Shown here piece by piece: positions 8,371-15,957 of a DNA stretch of 43,300 nt. The notes under the pieces are model-generated. The model saw only the letters and a program-made list of their open reading frames with translations. It ran no database searches and was not told where the DNA came from. Position 1 is the stretch's first letter. Each line of letters begins with the position of its first letter. The translations under genes were made by a program, and so were the position numbers. Source of the DNA: Gammaproteobacteria bacterium (GTDB lineage Bacteria; Pseudomonadota; Gammaproteobacteria; PS1; Pseudothioglobaceae); assembly GCA_029243595.1 (NCBI GenBank), contig JAQWRQ010000014.1, forward strand, positions 1-43,300, read 5' to 3'.

Positions 8371-8868
8371 CTACTGAGTAGTAATCTTCTTAATCTGTGA
8401 TATTGGCTTATCTAACTTTGGAATTGATACCTTTAAAATACCGTCTTTAAAGTCTGTGCTGATATTGTCTTTGTCGCCATCACTAGGAATAGATAACGAA
8501 TGAGAGAAACTACTTGATGAGCGAGAGCTTTGATTGTCGGAATTTTTTTCACTGCTGTGAATACCCTTAATTAACAACCTGTTTTGATTGGTTGAGACGT
8601 CTAAGTTAGCCTTATCAAGATCTGATATCTTAATTTCAACCACATAGCTATTACTGCCTTTATCAAAGTATTGCCTTGATTGTGGATTAAAACGATTTGC
8701 CGAATATTGTAGTCGGTTTATCTCATGGTCTAGTTGTTGAAATTGTCGATTAAAGTCGCGCCAGAACCCATCGTTAAATCCCTGGTTAAAAAACCCTGAT
8801 TGAAAAGGCCCGTGTGCACTTGCTAGAGTTGATGCTAATAGTGCGATGATTGGTAAGATTTTGTTCAT
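8371..8868 (-). CDS. Exported Hsp20/alpha-crystallin-like protein
   Basis: The protein has 165 residues. GAGG lies six bases before the ATG at 8868. Residues 1-18 are a signal peptide (LLASTLASA). Residues 20-60 are rich in Phe, Asn and Gln (QSGFFNQGFNDGFW). About 65-160 is an alpha-crystallin-type beta-sandwich (YVVEIKISDLDKANLDVS, the loop NRLLIKG, then FKDGILKVSIPK). Most small heat shock proteins are cytoplasmic. The signal peptide implies a periplasmic or extracellular holdase role, which is an inference. It lies downstream of the SulP gene on the same strand with a 67-base gap. Confidence 0.85.
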   Translation of the reverse strand: MNKILPIIALLASTLASAHGPFQSGFFNQGFNDGFWRDFNRQFQQLDHEINRLQYSANRFNPQSRQYFDKGSNSYVVEIKISDLDKANLDVSTNQNRLLIKGIHSSEKNSDNQSSRSSSSFSHSLSIPSDGDKDNISTDFKDGILKVSIPKLDKPISQIKKITTQ

Positions 8869-8935
8869 ATGCCGCCTCTAACATTTATTAATATAGTTAT
8901 ATTGTACAAATGTTAAGGCAGATTTTCAAGTGTTA

Positions 8936-10489
8936 TTAAGCCAGCTTGTCATCTGCTACGTGATAAGTAGGGTCTTCTAAAATATTAACTTCTACTAAGT
9001 TTTTAGCAGTTTTAAGCAATAATCGACACTCAGCACTAAGGTGCTGTAAGTGCAAAGTTTTACCCGCTCTTCTGTAACGCTCAGCCAGTTTATCGATGGC
9101 CTGAATAGCAGAGTGGTCTAATGCTCTAGCATCTTCAAAGTCAATATATACATCGTCTGTATCTGATTTAGGGTCAAACAATTCTTGAAAGTGTTCTTTT
9201 GAAGCAAAGAATAAAGTGCCTTTAACTTTATAGACGTTATCACCATTGTCATTTTGAGTTTGCTTAATATAAATTTTACTGGCTGATTCCCACGCGAAAG
9301 ATAGGGCAGATAGAATGACGCCAACAACGACTGCTAAAGCCAAATCACTAGTCCATAAAGTGATTACCGCAACTGAGATACCAGTAATGACATCTAGCAC
9401 CGGCACCTTGCCAAACAACCTTAATGTGCACCATTGGAATGTGCCGATCACCACCATCATCATCACGCCAACCAATACAGCAATAGGAATCATTTCAACA
9501 TATTCAGATAAGTAAACAATGAATGCTAATAGCGCAAGCGAAGCAACAATACCCGATAAGCGACCACGACCACCTGATTTGACATTAATAATACTCTGGC
9601 CCACCATGGCACAACCACCCATACCACCAAAAAGCCCGGTTACTGAGTTTGCAAGACCTTGGCCAACACTTTCGCGGTTGGGTTGTCCGGTAGTTTCTGT
9701 TAGATCATCAACAAGATTTAAGGTTAACAAACTTTCAATTAGACCAACTGCTGCTATTGTGACTGCAAAAGGAAATATCAGCTTTAACATCTCTAAGTCA
9801 AATGGCACATTTGGCATGTGGAAGGGCGGAAAGCCACCTTTAATAGAGGCTATATCACCAACGGTGCGTGTTTCAATACCTAGAGTAATTACTGCTAAAG
9901 TGCCCGCAATGACTGCAACTAAGATTGCAGGTACGGTCTTAGTAATTTTTGGCAAGAAATGAATAACCGCCATGGTTGCTGCGGCAATGGCTAGCATAAT
10001 CATTAATGGTTCGCCAGTAATCCATGTGCCATCTTTTAATTCAAACTGCTTAATTTGCCCGGCAAAGATTACTAAAGCGATACCGTTAACAAAGCCTAAA
10101 AACACAGGGTGCGGCACTAAGCGAATGAATTTACCTAACTTAAGTAAGCCAAATAATATTTGCAAGAATCCAGCCAAGATTACTGCAGCAAATAAATACT
10201 CTGTCGCCTGGGCAAGTGTAGCGCCTTGCTCAAGAACTAAAGCAATTAAAGGGGCAACTACTACAGCGATTGCACCTGTTGCGCCAGAAATCATACCTGG
10301 GCGACCGCCTGCAATTGAAGTCACTAAACCAATAGTAAAGGCAGCATACAAACCAACCAGCGGATTAACACCAGCAATTATGGCAAAAGCAACCGCTTCA
10401 GGCACCAATGCAAGGGCAACAGTTAGGCCGGATAAAATATCGTTTTTAGGGTTTGCAGAAGCGTACTTATTAATCAGTGTAAACAACAT
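8936..10489 (-). CDS. SulP-family inorganic anion transporter
   Basis: The protein has 517 residues. The N-terminal 390 residues contain about ten to twelve hydrophobic segments and the SulP signature region (ALALVPEAVAFAIIAGVNP). Residues about 405-500 form a STAS domain (DDVYIDFEDARALDHSAIQA). Family members carry sulfate, bicarbonate or other anions, often with sodium or protons. The substrate cannot be read from the sequence. For a sulfur-oxidising autotroph, either bicarbonate uptake or sulfate transport would make sense. AAGGA precedes the start, and the gene follows aroC by 27 bases in one operon. Confidence 0.9.
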   Translation of the reverse strand: MLFTLINKYASANPKNDILSGLTVALALVPEAVAFAIIAGVNPLVGLYAAFTIGLVTSIAGGRPGMISGATGAIAVVVAPLIALVLEQGATLAQATEYLFAAVILAGFLQILFGLLKLGKFIRLVPHPVFLGFVNGIALVIFAGQIKQFELKDGTWITGEPLMIMLAIAAATMAVIHFLPKITKTVPAILVAVIAGTLAVITLGIETRTVGDIASIKGGFPPFHMPNVPFDLEMLKLIFPFAVTIAAVGLIESLLTLNLVDDLTETTGQPNRESVGQGLANSVTGLFGGMGGCAMVGQSIINVKSGGRGRLSGIVASLALLAFIVYLSEYVEMIPIAVLVGVMMMVVIGTFQWCTLRLFGKVPVLDVITGISVAVITLWTSDLALAVVVGVILSALSFAWESASKIYIKQTQNDNGDNVYKVKGTLFFASKEHFQELFDPKSDTDDVYIDFEDARALDHSAIQAIDKLAERYRRAGKTLHLQHLSAECRLLLKTAKNLVEVNILEDPTYHVADDKLA

Positions 10490-10516
10490 GTTGGGTCCTT
10501 GTGGTTTTTTAAGGCG

Positions 10517-11614
10517 CTATGCTTTAGCTGGCACAACGGGTGTAGAAGATTTAACGCCCGTGTTTTGTGCACGATGACGCATCACATGATCCATGATCGT
10601 CATCGCCAACATAGCTTCAGCAATCGGGGTGGCACGAATACCAACACATGGATCATGGCGACCCTTGGTGATTACTTCAATAGGGTTTCCTTCTTTATCA
10701 ATACTCTCAACAGGTAAACGCAAACTTGAAGTTGGTTTAAGCGCGATTGAAACTAGTACATCTTGGCCCGAGCTAATACCACCCAATGTACCACCTGCAT
10801 GGTTGGATTTAAAGCCGTCAATAGTAATAGCATCACGATGCTCAGTACCTTTTTGAGTGATTGAGTTAAATCCTGCGCCAATCTCAATACCTTTAACCGC
10901 GTTAATACTCATCATGCCGTGGGCAATATCAGCTTCTAGGCGATCAAAGATTGGCTCGCCTAATCCGGCAGGCATGTTGCTGGCTACTACGTTAACACGT
11001 GCACCGATTGAATCGCCTGATTTACGTAGCGCATCCATGTAATCTTCTAGCTCTTTAACTTTGTTTGCATCAGGGCAGAAGAACGGATTGTTGTGTACTT
11101 CATTCCAGTCAAAATTATCAAAAGTAATCGGGCCGAGTTGTGATAAATAGCCTTTGATTTCAATACCTAGACTTTCTTTTAAATATTTCTTGGCAATACC
11201 ACCACAAGCAACACGCATCGCCGTTTCACGAGCAGAAGATCGGCCACCACCACGGTAATCTCTAAAACCATATTTTTGATCGTAAGTATAGTCTGCATGG
11301 CCAGGGCGGAAAGTGTTGGCGATGTTGCCGTAGTCTTTTGAGCGTTGATCGGTGTTTTGAATAATTAGCGCAATTGGCATACCGGTAGTTTTGCCTTCGA
11401 AGGTACCGGATAAAATTTTTACTAAGTCTTCTTCACGACGTTGTGTGGTGTGGCGAGAAGTACCTGGCTTTCTAAGATCAAGATCACCTTGAAGGTCAGC
11501 TTCAGTCAGTGCTATCCCTGGAGGGCAGCCATCAACAATACCAATCAGCGCCTCACCATGTGATTCACCTGCAGTGGTGACGGTGAATAATTTTCCAAAA
11601 GAATTGCCAGACAT
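10517..11614 (-). CDS. aroC: Chorismate synthase
   Basis: The protein has 365 residues (361 in E. coli). The start [16 protein letters not shown] is diagnostic, as are the FMN-binding and active-site stretches [11 protein letters not shown] and HRDAITIDG. It makes chorismate from 5-enolpyruvylshikimate 3-phosphate, the last common step to aromatic amino acids, folate and quinones. aroE of the same pathway lies at 17787-18590 but is not linked. It is followed by the SulP gene 27 bases later. A TATAAT at 11645-11650 (minus strand) is a likely promoter element. Confidence 0.98.
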   Translation of the reverse strand: MSGNSFGKLFTVTTAGESHGEALIGIVDGCPPGIALTEADLQGDLDLRKPGTSRHTTQRREEDLVKILSGTFEGKTTGMPIALIIQNTDQRSKDYGNIANTFRPGHADYTYDQKYGFRDYRGGGRSSARETAMRVACGGIAKKYLKESLGIEIKGYLSQLGPITFDNFDWNEVHNNPFFCPDANKVKELEDYMDALRKSGDSIGARVNVVASNMPAGLGEPIFDRLEADIAHGMMSINAVKGIEIGAGFNSITQKGTEHRDAITIDGFKSNHAGGTLGGISSGQDVLVSIALKPTSSLRLPVESIDKEGNPIEVITKGRHDPCVGIRATPIAEAMLAMTIMDHVMRHRAQNTGVKSSTPVVPAKA

Positions 11615-11644
11615 AGGGTTAACTCAAGTATTAATATGTCGTTG

Positions 11645-11650
11645 ATTATA
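11645..11650 (-). promoter_or_regulatory. -10 box of the aroC operon
   Basis: On the minus strand the sequence reads AGGTATAATC, with the hexamer TATAAT at 11645-11650. It is about 30 bases before the aroC start. The -35 region is not convincing. Confidence 0.45.
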
Positions 11651-11663
11651 CCTAGCTAAGTGC

Positions 11664-11918
11664 TTATTTCGCTAGTTTGTTGTACAGCCACGCGAATACT
11701 AAGCCACCAATTGCCGCATCAAAGAATGCCCAAACCATGCCTGTCAAAACACCCGTAAGACTTAATGAATATCCTAGATAAACGCTTGACATGAAATCAA
11801 CAATATTATGCAAGTAAGTTGTAGATGTTAACGCAATGATTGACATAATGAGAATGCCTAATGACCATAGAATGCCAAAAGCAAGTGCAACAGCTTTAGT
11901 GTCGAGTTTTTTATTCAT
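11664..11918 (-). CDS. Small two-to-three-helix membrane protein, holin-like
   Basis: The protein has 84 residues with GGAG well placed before the ATG. Hydrophobic segments lie at about 10-30, 45-62 and 60-80, with the ending FFDAAIGGLVFAWLYNKL. Small proteins with this ending are often labelled bacteriophage holin in marine and environmental genomes. No lysis or phage gene is nearby, so the phage connection is doubtful. It follows tRNA-Arg on the same strand by about 53 bases with no terminator seen between, so both may share a transcript. Confidence 0.75.
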   Translation of the reverse strand: MNKKLDTKAVALAFGILWSLGILIMSIIALTSTTYLHNIVDFMSSVYLGYSLSLTGVLTGMVWAFFDAAIGGLVFAWLYNKLAK

Positions 11919-11971
11919 TACTATCTCCAGTAGTTGTTGATAGTTTTATTGTACGCTGACTTGGTGTGTGT

Positions 11972-12048
11972 TGGTGCCCTCGAAACGATTTGAACGTTCG
12001 ACCTGCCGCTTAGGAGGCGGCTGCTCTATCCAGCTGAGCTACGAAGGC
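11972..12048 (-). tRNA. tRNA-Arg (anticodon CCT)
   Basis: The gene is 77 bases long. On the minus strand the acceptor GCCTTCG pairs with CGAGGGC (one G-U). The D arm, anticodon loop CTCCTAA with CCT, T arm and encoded CCA are present. Confidence 0.96.
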
Positions 12049-12057
12049 AAGTGAGGT

Positions 12058-12086
12058 ATTATCGGTTGATAGAGTGATAAATTCAA
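12058..12086 (-). promoter_or_regulatory. Promoter of tRNA-Arg
   Basis: On the minus strand TTGAAT (12081-12086) and GATAAT (12058-12063) are separated by exactly 17 bases, just ahead of the mature tRNA end at 12048. The -35 box overlaps the last codons of the DsbA-family gene. Confidence 0.7.
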
Positions 12087-12697
12087 GTAATGATTTGATT
12101 GAGAATCGATTCAGGGCTGTTGTAGTCAATTTTAATCAATTTGAGCTTATTGTTTGTTTGCAAAACTAAAGACGGAAAGCTATTAACGCCTAATTTTTTC
12201 ACTAAAGCAATGTCATCGAGCAATAATGCTTGTATTTTAGGGTTGTTTAGGTTTTTTCCAAATTTTTTAATATCAATATCTAGCTGACTAGCTAACTCAA
12301 TCAACACGTTGTTTTCTGATGGATTTTGAGCATCTAAATAGTATGCTTTTTGAATTAATTGAGTCATTTTCGCCTCTAATTGAGGCTTTTGCTCTCTAAC
12401 AGCGATAACTGCTCGGCAAGCAGGGTAGGTAGAGCGCTTAGGTTGGCAATTTTTCCAAAAATCATAGTTAAATTTCACCCCCGGAATAGTCATTTCGATT
12501 TTTTGCCAATTTTTTTGGATGTAATAACGCATCTCGTCATTCATTTTTTCATCACTATCTGGTGCCAATCCACCCAGCACGTATTGGATATCAATAGAGT
12601 TGGGCAATGATTTTTTAACAGACTCCCAAGCACTATTGAATCCATAACACCAAGAGCACATGGGGTCGTGAATATAATAAAGTGTCTGTGAATTCAT
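12083..12697 (-). CDS. DsbA-family thioredoxin-fold protein
   Basis: The protein has 204 residues. The redox motif is Cys14-Ser-Trp-Cys17 in DPMCSWCYGF, and a cis-Pro loop (VNSFPSLVL) lies near residue 170. There is no signal peptide, so it is probably cytoplasmic. DPMCSWC is typical of the FrnE/DsbA-like oxidoreductase branch rather than of periplasmic DsbA (CPHC). Its electron partner is unknown. It is divergent from the glycine-zipper protein operon. Confidence 0.88.
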   Translation of the reverse strand: MNSQTLYYIHDPMCSWCYGFNSAWESVKKSLPNSIDIQYVLGGLAPDSDEKMNDEMRYYIQKNWQKIEMTIPGVKFNYDFWKNCQPKRSTYPACRAVIAVREQKPQLEAKMTQLIQKAYYLDAQNPSENNVLIELASQLDIDIKKFGKNLNNPKIQALLLDDIALVKKLGVNSFPSLVLQTNNKLKLIKIDYNSPESILNQIIT

Positions 12698-12705
12698 GCA
12701 ATTAA

Positions 12706-12732
12706 TTGATGGACAAGCGTAGAATGTATACT
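12706..12732 (+). promoter_or_regulatory. Promoter of the glycine-zipper/Sel1/pyrF operon
   Basis: TTGATG (12706-12711) and TATACT (12727-12732) are separated by 15 bases, slightly short. The start near 12739 would exclude the upstream ATG at 12706 and supports translation from 12763. Confidence 0.45.
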
Positions 12733-12762
12733 ACATTAATTAACGAAAAATGGAGTGTTAAG

Positions 12763-13266
12763 ATGCAAAAACAAAGCTTAATGTTTTTACCATTATTATT
12801 GGCGGCTCAGCTGTCATTCGCTGGTAGTTACACTGATACAGCAACCGTGACTTCAGTTGACAAAGTGTATCGTGATCACACAATACGTGAACCCTACCAA
12901 GACTGTTACATTAAAGAGTTCTATCAAGGAGATAGTGACGGTTCTGCAACCAATGAAATTATTGGTGGTATTTTCGGTGGCTTAATTGGCAATCAATTTG
13001 GTGAAGGCAGTGGTAAGGATGCAGCAACAATTGCAGGCACTTTACTAGGTGCATCATTAGCGCATGATGATGAATTGGCGCAGGCTAAAACAGGTAGAGT
13101 GGTTAGTAAAGAGGTTTGCGAAACAAAATACAGAACTAGCTCTAACAAGCGCTTAAGTCATTATCGTGTTGAGTATGAATATGACGGTCGAACCTTTACT
13201 TACACAACGAAAAATAGACCTTATGCAGATACAGTCAAGGTAAGAGTAGAGGTATCACCTAAATAG
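12763..13266 (+). CDS. Exported glycine-zipper (2TM) protein
   Basis: The protein has 167 residues from the ATG at 12763, which has GGAG seven bases upstream and begins a clean signal peptide (MQKQSLMFLPLLLAAQ, cleavage near SFA-G). Residues about 60-100 hold a glycine-zipper pair (IIGGIFGGLIGNQFGEGSG, then IAGTLLGASLA). The C-terminal part is a beta-rich domain with Cys and basic residues (CETKYRT, YRVEYEYDGRTFTY). Related proteins are small envelope proteins or lipoproteins of uncertain role. There is no lipobox cysteine directly after the signal peptide. The stop codon overlaps the GTG of the next gene. Confidence 0.85.
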   Translation: MQKQSLMFLPLLLAAQLSFAGSYTDTATVTSVDKVYRDHTIREPYQDCYIKEFYQGDSDGSATNEIIGGIFGGLIGNQFGEGSGKDAATIAGTLLGASLAHDDELAQAKTGRVVSKEVCETKYRTSSNKRLSHYRVEYEYDGRTFTYTTKNRPYADTVKVRVEVSPK

Positions 13267-13556
13267 TGAAAATAGAAAAAACGTTTGACGAGGTGTCCGA
13301 ACTTGCAAAAAGTGGCGATGCTAAATATCAGTACGAATATGCATTGATGCTTGAGCTGGGCTTAGGGACTGATAAAGACCTGAATCTAGCCTTTAAATGG
13401 TATCAAAAATCTGCCAATCAAGAACACCCTAAAGCACAGTATAATTTAGGCATTTTTTATGCACTTGGTAAGGCTGGTGAGAAAGACATTACCAAGTCAA
13501 AATACTGGATACGATGCGCTAATGAAAATGGCTATTCGGGTGCGAGTATTTTTTAA
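13266..13556 (+). CDS. Small Sel1-repeat protein
   Basis: The protein has 96 residues and starts with GTG, overlapping the previous stop by one base (TAGTG), with AGAGGT about a dozen bases upstream. This implies translational coupling. Two Sel1-like helical repeats are visible (AKYQYEYALMLELGLGTDKDLNLAFKWYQKS is one unit spread over about 30 residues, cited here by its landmarks ALMLELGLG and AFKWYQKSA; the next has YNLGIFYALG). No signal peptide, so probably cytoplasmic. It lies 12 bases before pyrF. Such proteins act as protein-binding scaffolds; the partner is unknown. Confidence 0.8.
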   Translation: MKIEKTFDEVSELAKSGDAKYQYEYALMLELGLGTDKDLNLAFKWYQKSANQEHPKAQYNLGIFYALGKAGEKDITKSKYWIRCANENGYSGASIF

Positions 13557-13568
13557 ATAAGGACAAAC

Positions 13569-14264
13569 ATGAAAGACATTAAGATTGAAGACAGGTTGAT
13601 TTTTGCACTCGACGTGCCAGAAGTTGGGCAGGCTAAAGATTTGGTGAAACAATTAGACGACAGTGTGACTTTTTATAAAATTGGCATGGAATTATTAATG
13701 ACCGGCCAGTATTTTGAATTAATGGATTGGTTAATCGCTAAAGATAAAAAAGTCTTTGTTGATCTTAAGTTTTTTGATGTACCAGAAACAGTGGGGCGTA
13801 CTATTGCTCGCTTAAGCCAAACTGGTGCAACCTTTGCCACCATTCATGGTAATCAGGGATTGATGGAAAAAGCCGCTGAAAACAAGGGTGATCTTAAAGT
13901 GCTTGCGGTAACTGCGTTAACCAGTTTGGATCGTGGTGATCTTGATGATTTGGGTTTTGATTGTGATGTACAAGATTTAGTAATCTCTCGAGCTAAGCGC
14001 GCGTTTGAAGCAGGTTGTGATGGTGTGGTCTCTTCTGGTCTTGAAGTGCCATTTTTAAGAGAATATGTCGACAATAAACTGATTGCTGTAACGCCAGGTA
14101 TTCGCCCCGTTGCAAATGATGATGACCAAAAACGTGTGGTGGATGTGGCCACGGCGTTTAAATCTGGCTCAGATTATATTGTGGTCGGTCGTCCGATTAA
14201 AAATGCGGATGATCCGTATGCAGCAGCAAGCAATATCCAAGATATTATCAAGACTTGTTTCTAG
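13569..14264 (+). CDS. pyrF: Orotidine 5'-phosphate decarboxylase
   Basis: The protein has 231 residues (245 in E. coli). The catalytic Asp-Lys-Asp array is Asp65, Lys67 and Asp70 in VFVDLKFFDVP. The phosphate-binding C-terminal motifs TPGIRP and VVGRPI are intact. It makes UMP from OMP in pyrimidine synthesis. AAGGA precedes the ATG. It is the third gene of an operon with two envelope or scaffold genes that have no obvious link to pyrimidines. Confidence 0.97.
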   Translation: MKDIKIEDRLIFALDVPEVGQAKDLVKQLDDSVTFYKIGMELLMTGQYFELMDWLIAKDKKVFVDLKFFDVPETVGRTIARLSQTGATFATIHGNQGLMEKAAENKGDLKVLAVTALTSLDRGDLDDLGFDCDVQDLVISRAKRAFEAGCDGVVSSGLEVPFLREYVDNKLIAVTPGIRPVANDDDQKRVVDVATAFKSGSDYIVVGRPIKNADDPYAAASNIQDIIKTCF

Positions 14265-14268
14265 TTTT

Positions 14269-14288
14269 TATACCCCCTTGCGGGTATA
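14269..14288 (+). terminator. Possible terminator after pyrF
   Basis: TATACCC (14269-14275) pairs with GGGTATA (14282-14288), loop CCTTGC. The following bases ATTTCGTT are only a weak T tract. Confidence 0.5.
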
Positions 14289-14298
14289 ATTTCGTTCG

Positions 14299-14326
14299 TT
14301 GTTGGCATATCTGCTGATAATATTCT
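14299..14326 (+). promoter_or_regulatory. Possible promoter of tRNA-Val
   Basis: TTGTTG (14299-14304) and TATTCT (14321-14326) with a 16-base spacer lie directly ahead of the tRNA. Both hexamers deviate from consensus. Confidence 0.35.
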
Positions 14327-14330
14327 TTAT

Positions 14331-14407
14331 AGTCGCGTAACTCAGTTGGTTAGAGTGCCAGCATGACATGCTGGAAGTCGTCAGTTCAAATCTGACCGTG
14401 ACTACCA
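14331..14407 (+). tRNA. tRNA-Val (anticodon GAC)
   Basis: The gene is 77 bases long. Acceptor AGTCGCG pairs with CGTGACT. D arm ACTC/GAGT, anticodon stem CCAGC/GCTGG with loop ATGACAT, T arm GTCAG/CTGAC and encoded CCA are present. Confidence 0.95.
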
Positions 14408-14448
14408 AAACCTTCAATTATTCCAACTTCTCGTATACAATTTACGTC

Positions 14449-15501
14449 ATGAGATTATTGTTGTTGTTTTTATTGTTGTTTAGTAATGCTGCATTGGCAA
14501 ACGCTGAGCTTTATGAGCGTGGCAGAGAGTACTATTATGGTGATGGTGTTGAACAAGATTATATCAAAGCTTTTAGTGCTTTTTTATATGCAGCTAAGAC
14601 TGGTCATTTAGAAGCGCAAACCGCTCTAGGGCTTATGCACATTGAAGGTAAAGGTGTAGAGCAAAATGACAAGAAGGGTATAGACCTTTTAAAAAAATCT
14701 GCTGATAAAAACAACGCTCAAGCGCAATATTACCTAGGCAGTATGTATTACCTAGGTGTTGGGGTGGAGCGAGATTTAAAGACTGCCCATCAATGGATCA
14801 AAAAATCAGCCAGTCAAGGCTATGCGGATGCTCAGCAGAATTTAGCTCTAATGTATGAGCAGGGTAAGGGCATTAAAAAAAATCCAATATTGGCCAATAA
14901 GTGGCATTTAGAATCAGCAAAGTCTGGCAATCATGAAGAGCAATATCGCTTAGCAAAAGCCTATCTTGATTCTGAGGATTATAATCAAGCCTTTGTTTGG
15001 CTGCTAAAATCTGCCAAACAAAATAATGATCAGGCGCAATATCAGCTTGGGCATTTATTTGCAAATGGCCAAGGTGTACCGCGTGATCATGATCAGGCTT
15101 TTATTTGGTACCAACAAGCCATGAAAAACGGCAATGATGAGGTGGTTTATATTTTGGCGGGACTATATGATCAAGGCCTGGGTGCTAAGAAAGATTATCA
15201 AAAATCACACAAGCTTTATCAGCAGGCTAAAGCACAAGGTAATTTAGATGCTTATCAAGACATTGCCAGACACTATGAAAAAGGCCAAGGTGTTGAAAGG
15301 GATTTAAATAAGGCTTATAACTTTACGATTGCTGCTGCAAGAAAAGGCCACAGCGATTCTCAACGCAGAGTGGTGCAAATGTATAAGCAAGGCGTAGGGG
15401 TGGAAAAGTCAATAAGAAAGGCTGAATATTGGTTAAAAAAACTGGCCAAAAAAGGGGATAAACAAGCCAAACAAGACCTTGAAATATTACATAAAAGGTA
15501 A
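14449..15501 (+). CDS. Exported Sel1-repeat protein
   Basis: The protein has 350 residues from the ATG at 14449. An open frame extends further upstream but runs through the tRNA, so it is not used. A signal peptide of about 19 residues (LLLLFLLLFSNAALA) is followed by about eight or nine Sel1 repeats of 36 residues through the rest of the protein (units such as LGLMHIEGKGVEQ and LGSMYYLGVGVER). Sel1 proteins bind partner proteins through a helical solenoid. TATACA at 14434-14439 lies nine bases before the ATG with no ribosome binding site. It overlaps the convergent methyltransferase gene by 15 bases. Confidence 0.88.
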   Translation: MRLLLLFLLLFSNAALANAELYERGREYYYGDGVEQDYIKAFSAFLYAAKTGHLEAQTALGLMHIEGKGVEQNDKKGIDLLKKSADKNNAQAQYYLGSMYYLGVGVERDLKTAHQWIKKSASQGYADAQQNLALMYEQGKGIKKNPILANKWHLESAKSGNHEEQYRLAKAYLDSEDYNQAFVWLLKSAKQNNDQAQYQLGHLFANGQGVPRDHDQAFIWYQQAMKNGNDEVVYILAGLYDQGLGAKKDYQKSHKLYQQAKAQGNLDAYQDIARHYEKGQGVERDLNKAYNFTIAAARKGHSDSQRRVVQMYKQGVGVEKSIRKAEYWLKKLAKKGDKQAKQDLEILHKR

Positions 15502-15903
15502 GAATCTCCCTGTCTTACTTCTATAGTTTTGATAGGCACTAAAACGCTCGGTAAGGAGTTTTTCCTCCACATTAGACTTGAGTATTAAGTCAACAAATAA
15601 AATTAATATAACAAGCTGTGCTACGCCATGCGCATTAGTCAATGTGAGTGCTGAACAAAATAGCAATACACTGGTATACATTGGGTGTCGGATAAAGTGA
15701 TAAATACCATGAGTAACTAATTGATGTTTGTCTTTTAATGCGGGAACAATATTAAGGTTGCCAGGTTTCATATTGATAACAGCCATGAATCCAATCACAA
15801 CTGATAGTGCAATGAGTGTAGTGCTTAGTGTATTTAAATGACTGAATTGTGCATTAATAAGTAAATAAATAATGCAACCAAATTGAATAACAACGTAAAT
15901 CAT
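15487..15903 (-). CDS. Membrane methyltransferase, isoprenylcysteine-methyltransferase-like
   Basis: The protein has 138 residues with three or four hydrophobic segments. The C-terminal signature GIYHFIRHPMYTSVLLF followed by EEKLL and YRSKTGRFLPF is that of the ICMT/phospholipid methyltransferase superfamily, which binds SAM at the RHPMY helix. Its substrate is unknown; bacterial members are varied. It overlaps the end of the Sel1 gene tail to tail. It is divergent from the ubiquinone hydroxylase gene, with 54 bases between starts. Confidence 0.8.
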   Translation of the reverse strand: MIYVVIQFGCIIYLLINAQFSHLNTLSTTLIALSVVIGFMAVINMKPGNLNIVPALKDKHQLVTHGIYHFIRHPMYTSVLLFCSALTLTNAHGVAQLVILILFVDLILKSNVEEKLLTERFSAYQNYRSKTGRFLPFM

Positions 15904-15957
15904 CAGTAGCTTGGGTAGTTATAATAGGCTTATTATCTCATTATTTTGAATTTAAAC

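Noticed and set aside
9315-10577. Series of plus-strand open frames opposite the SulP gene
   Set aside because: They mirror the coding strand of a clear membrane transporter and carry no recognisable motifs or ribosome binding sites.
11664-11918. Prophage remnant suggested by the holin-like protein
   Set aside because: No other phage gene, integrase, lysin or att repeat is visible nearby, and the neighbours are tRNA-Arg and aroC.
14368-14448. Upstream extension of the Sel1 protein
   Set aside because: It would be translated from within tRNA-Val; the signal peptide begins at 14449.
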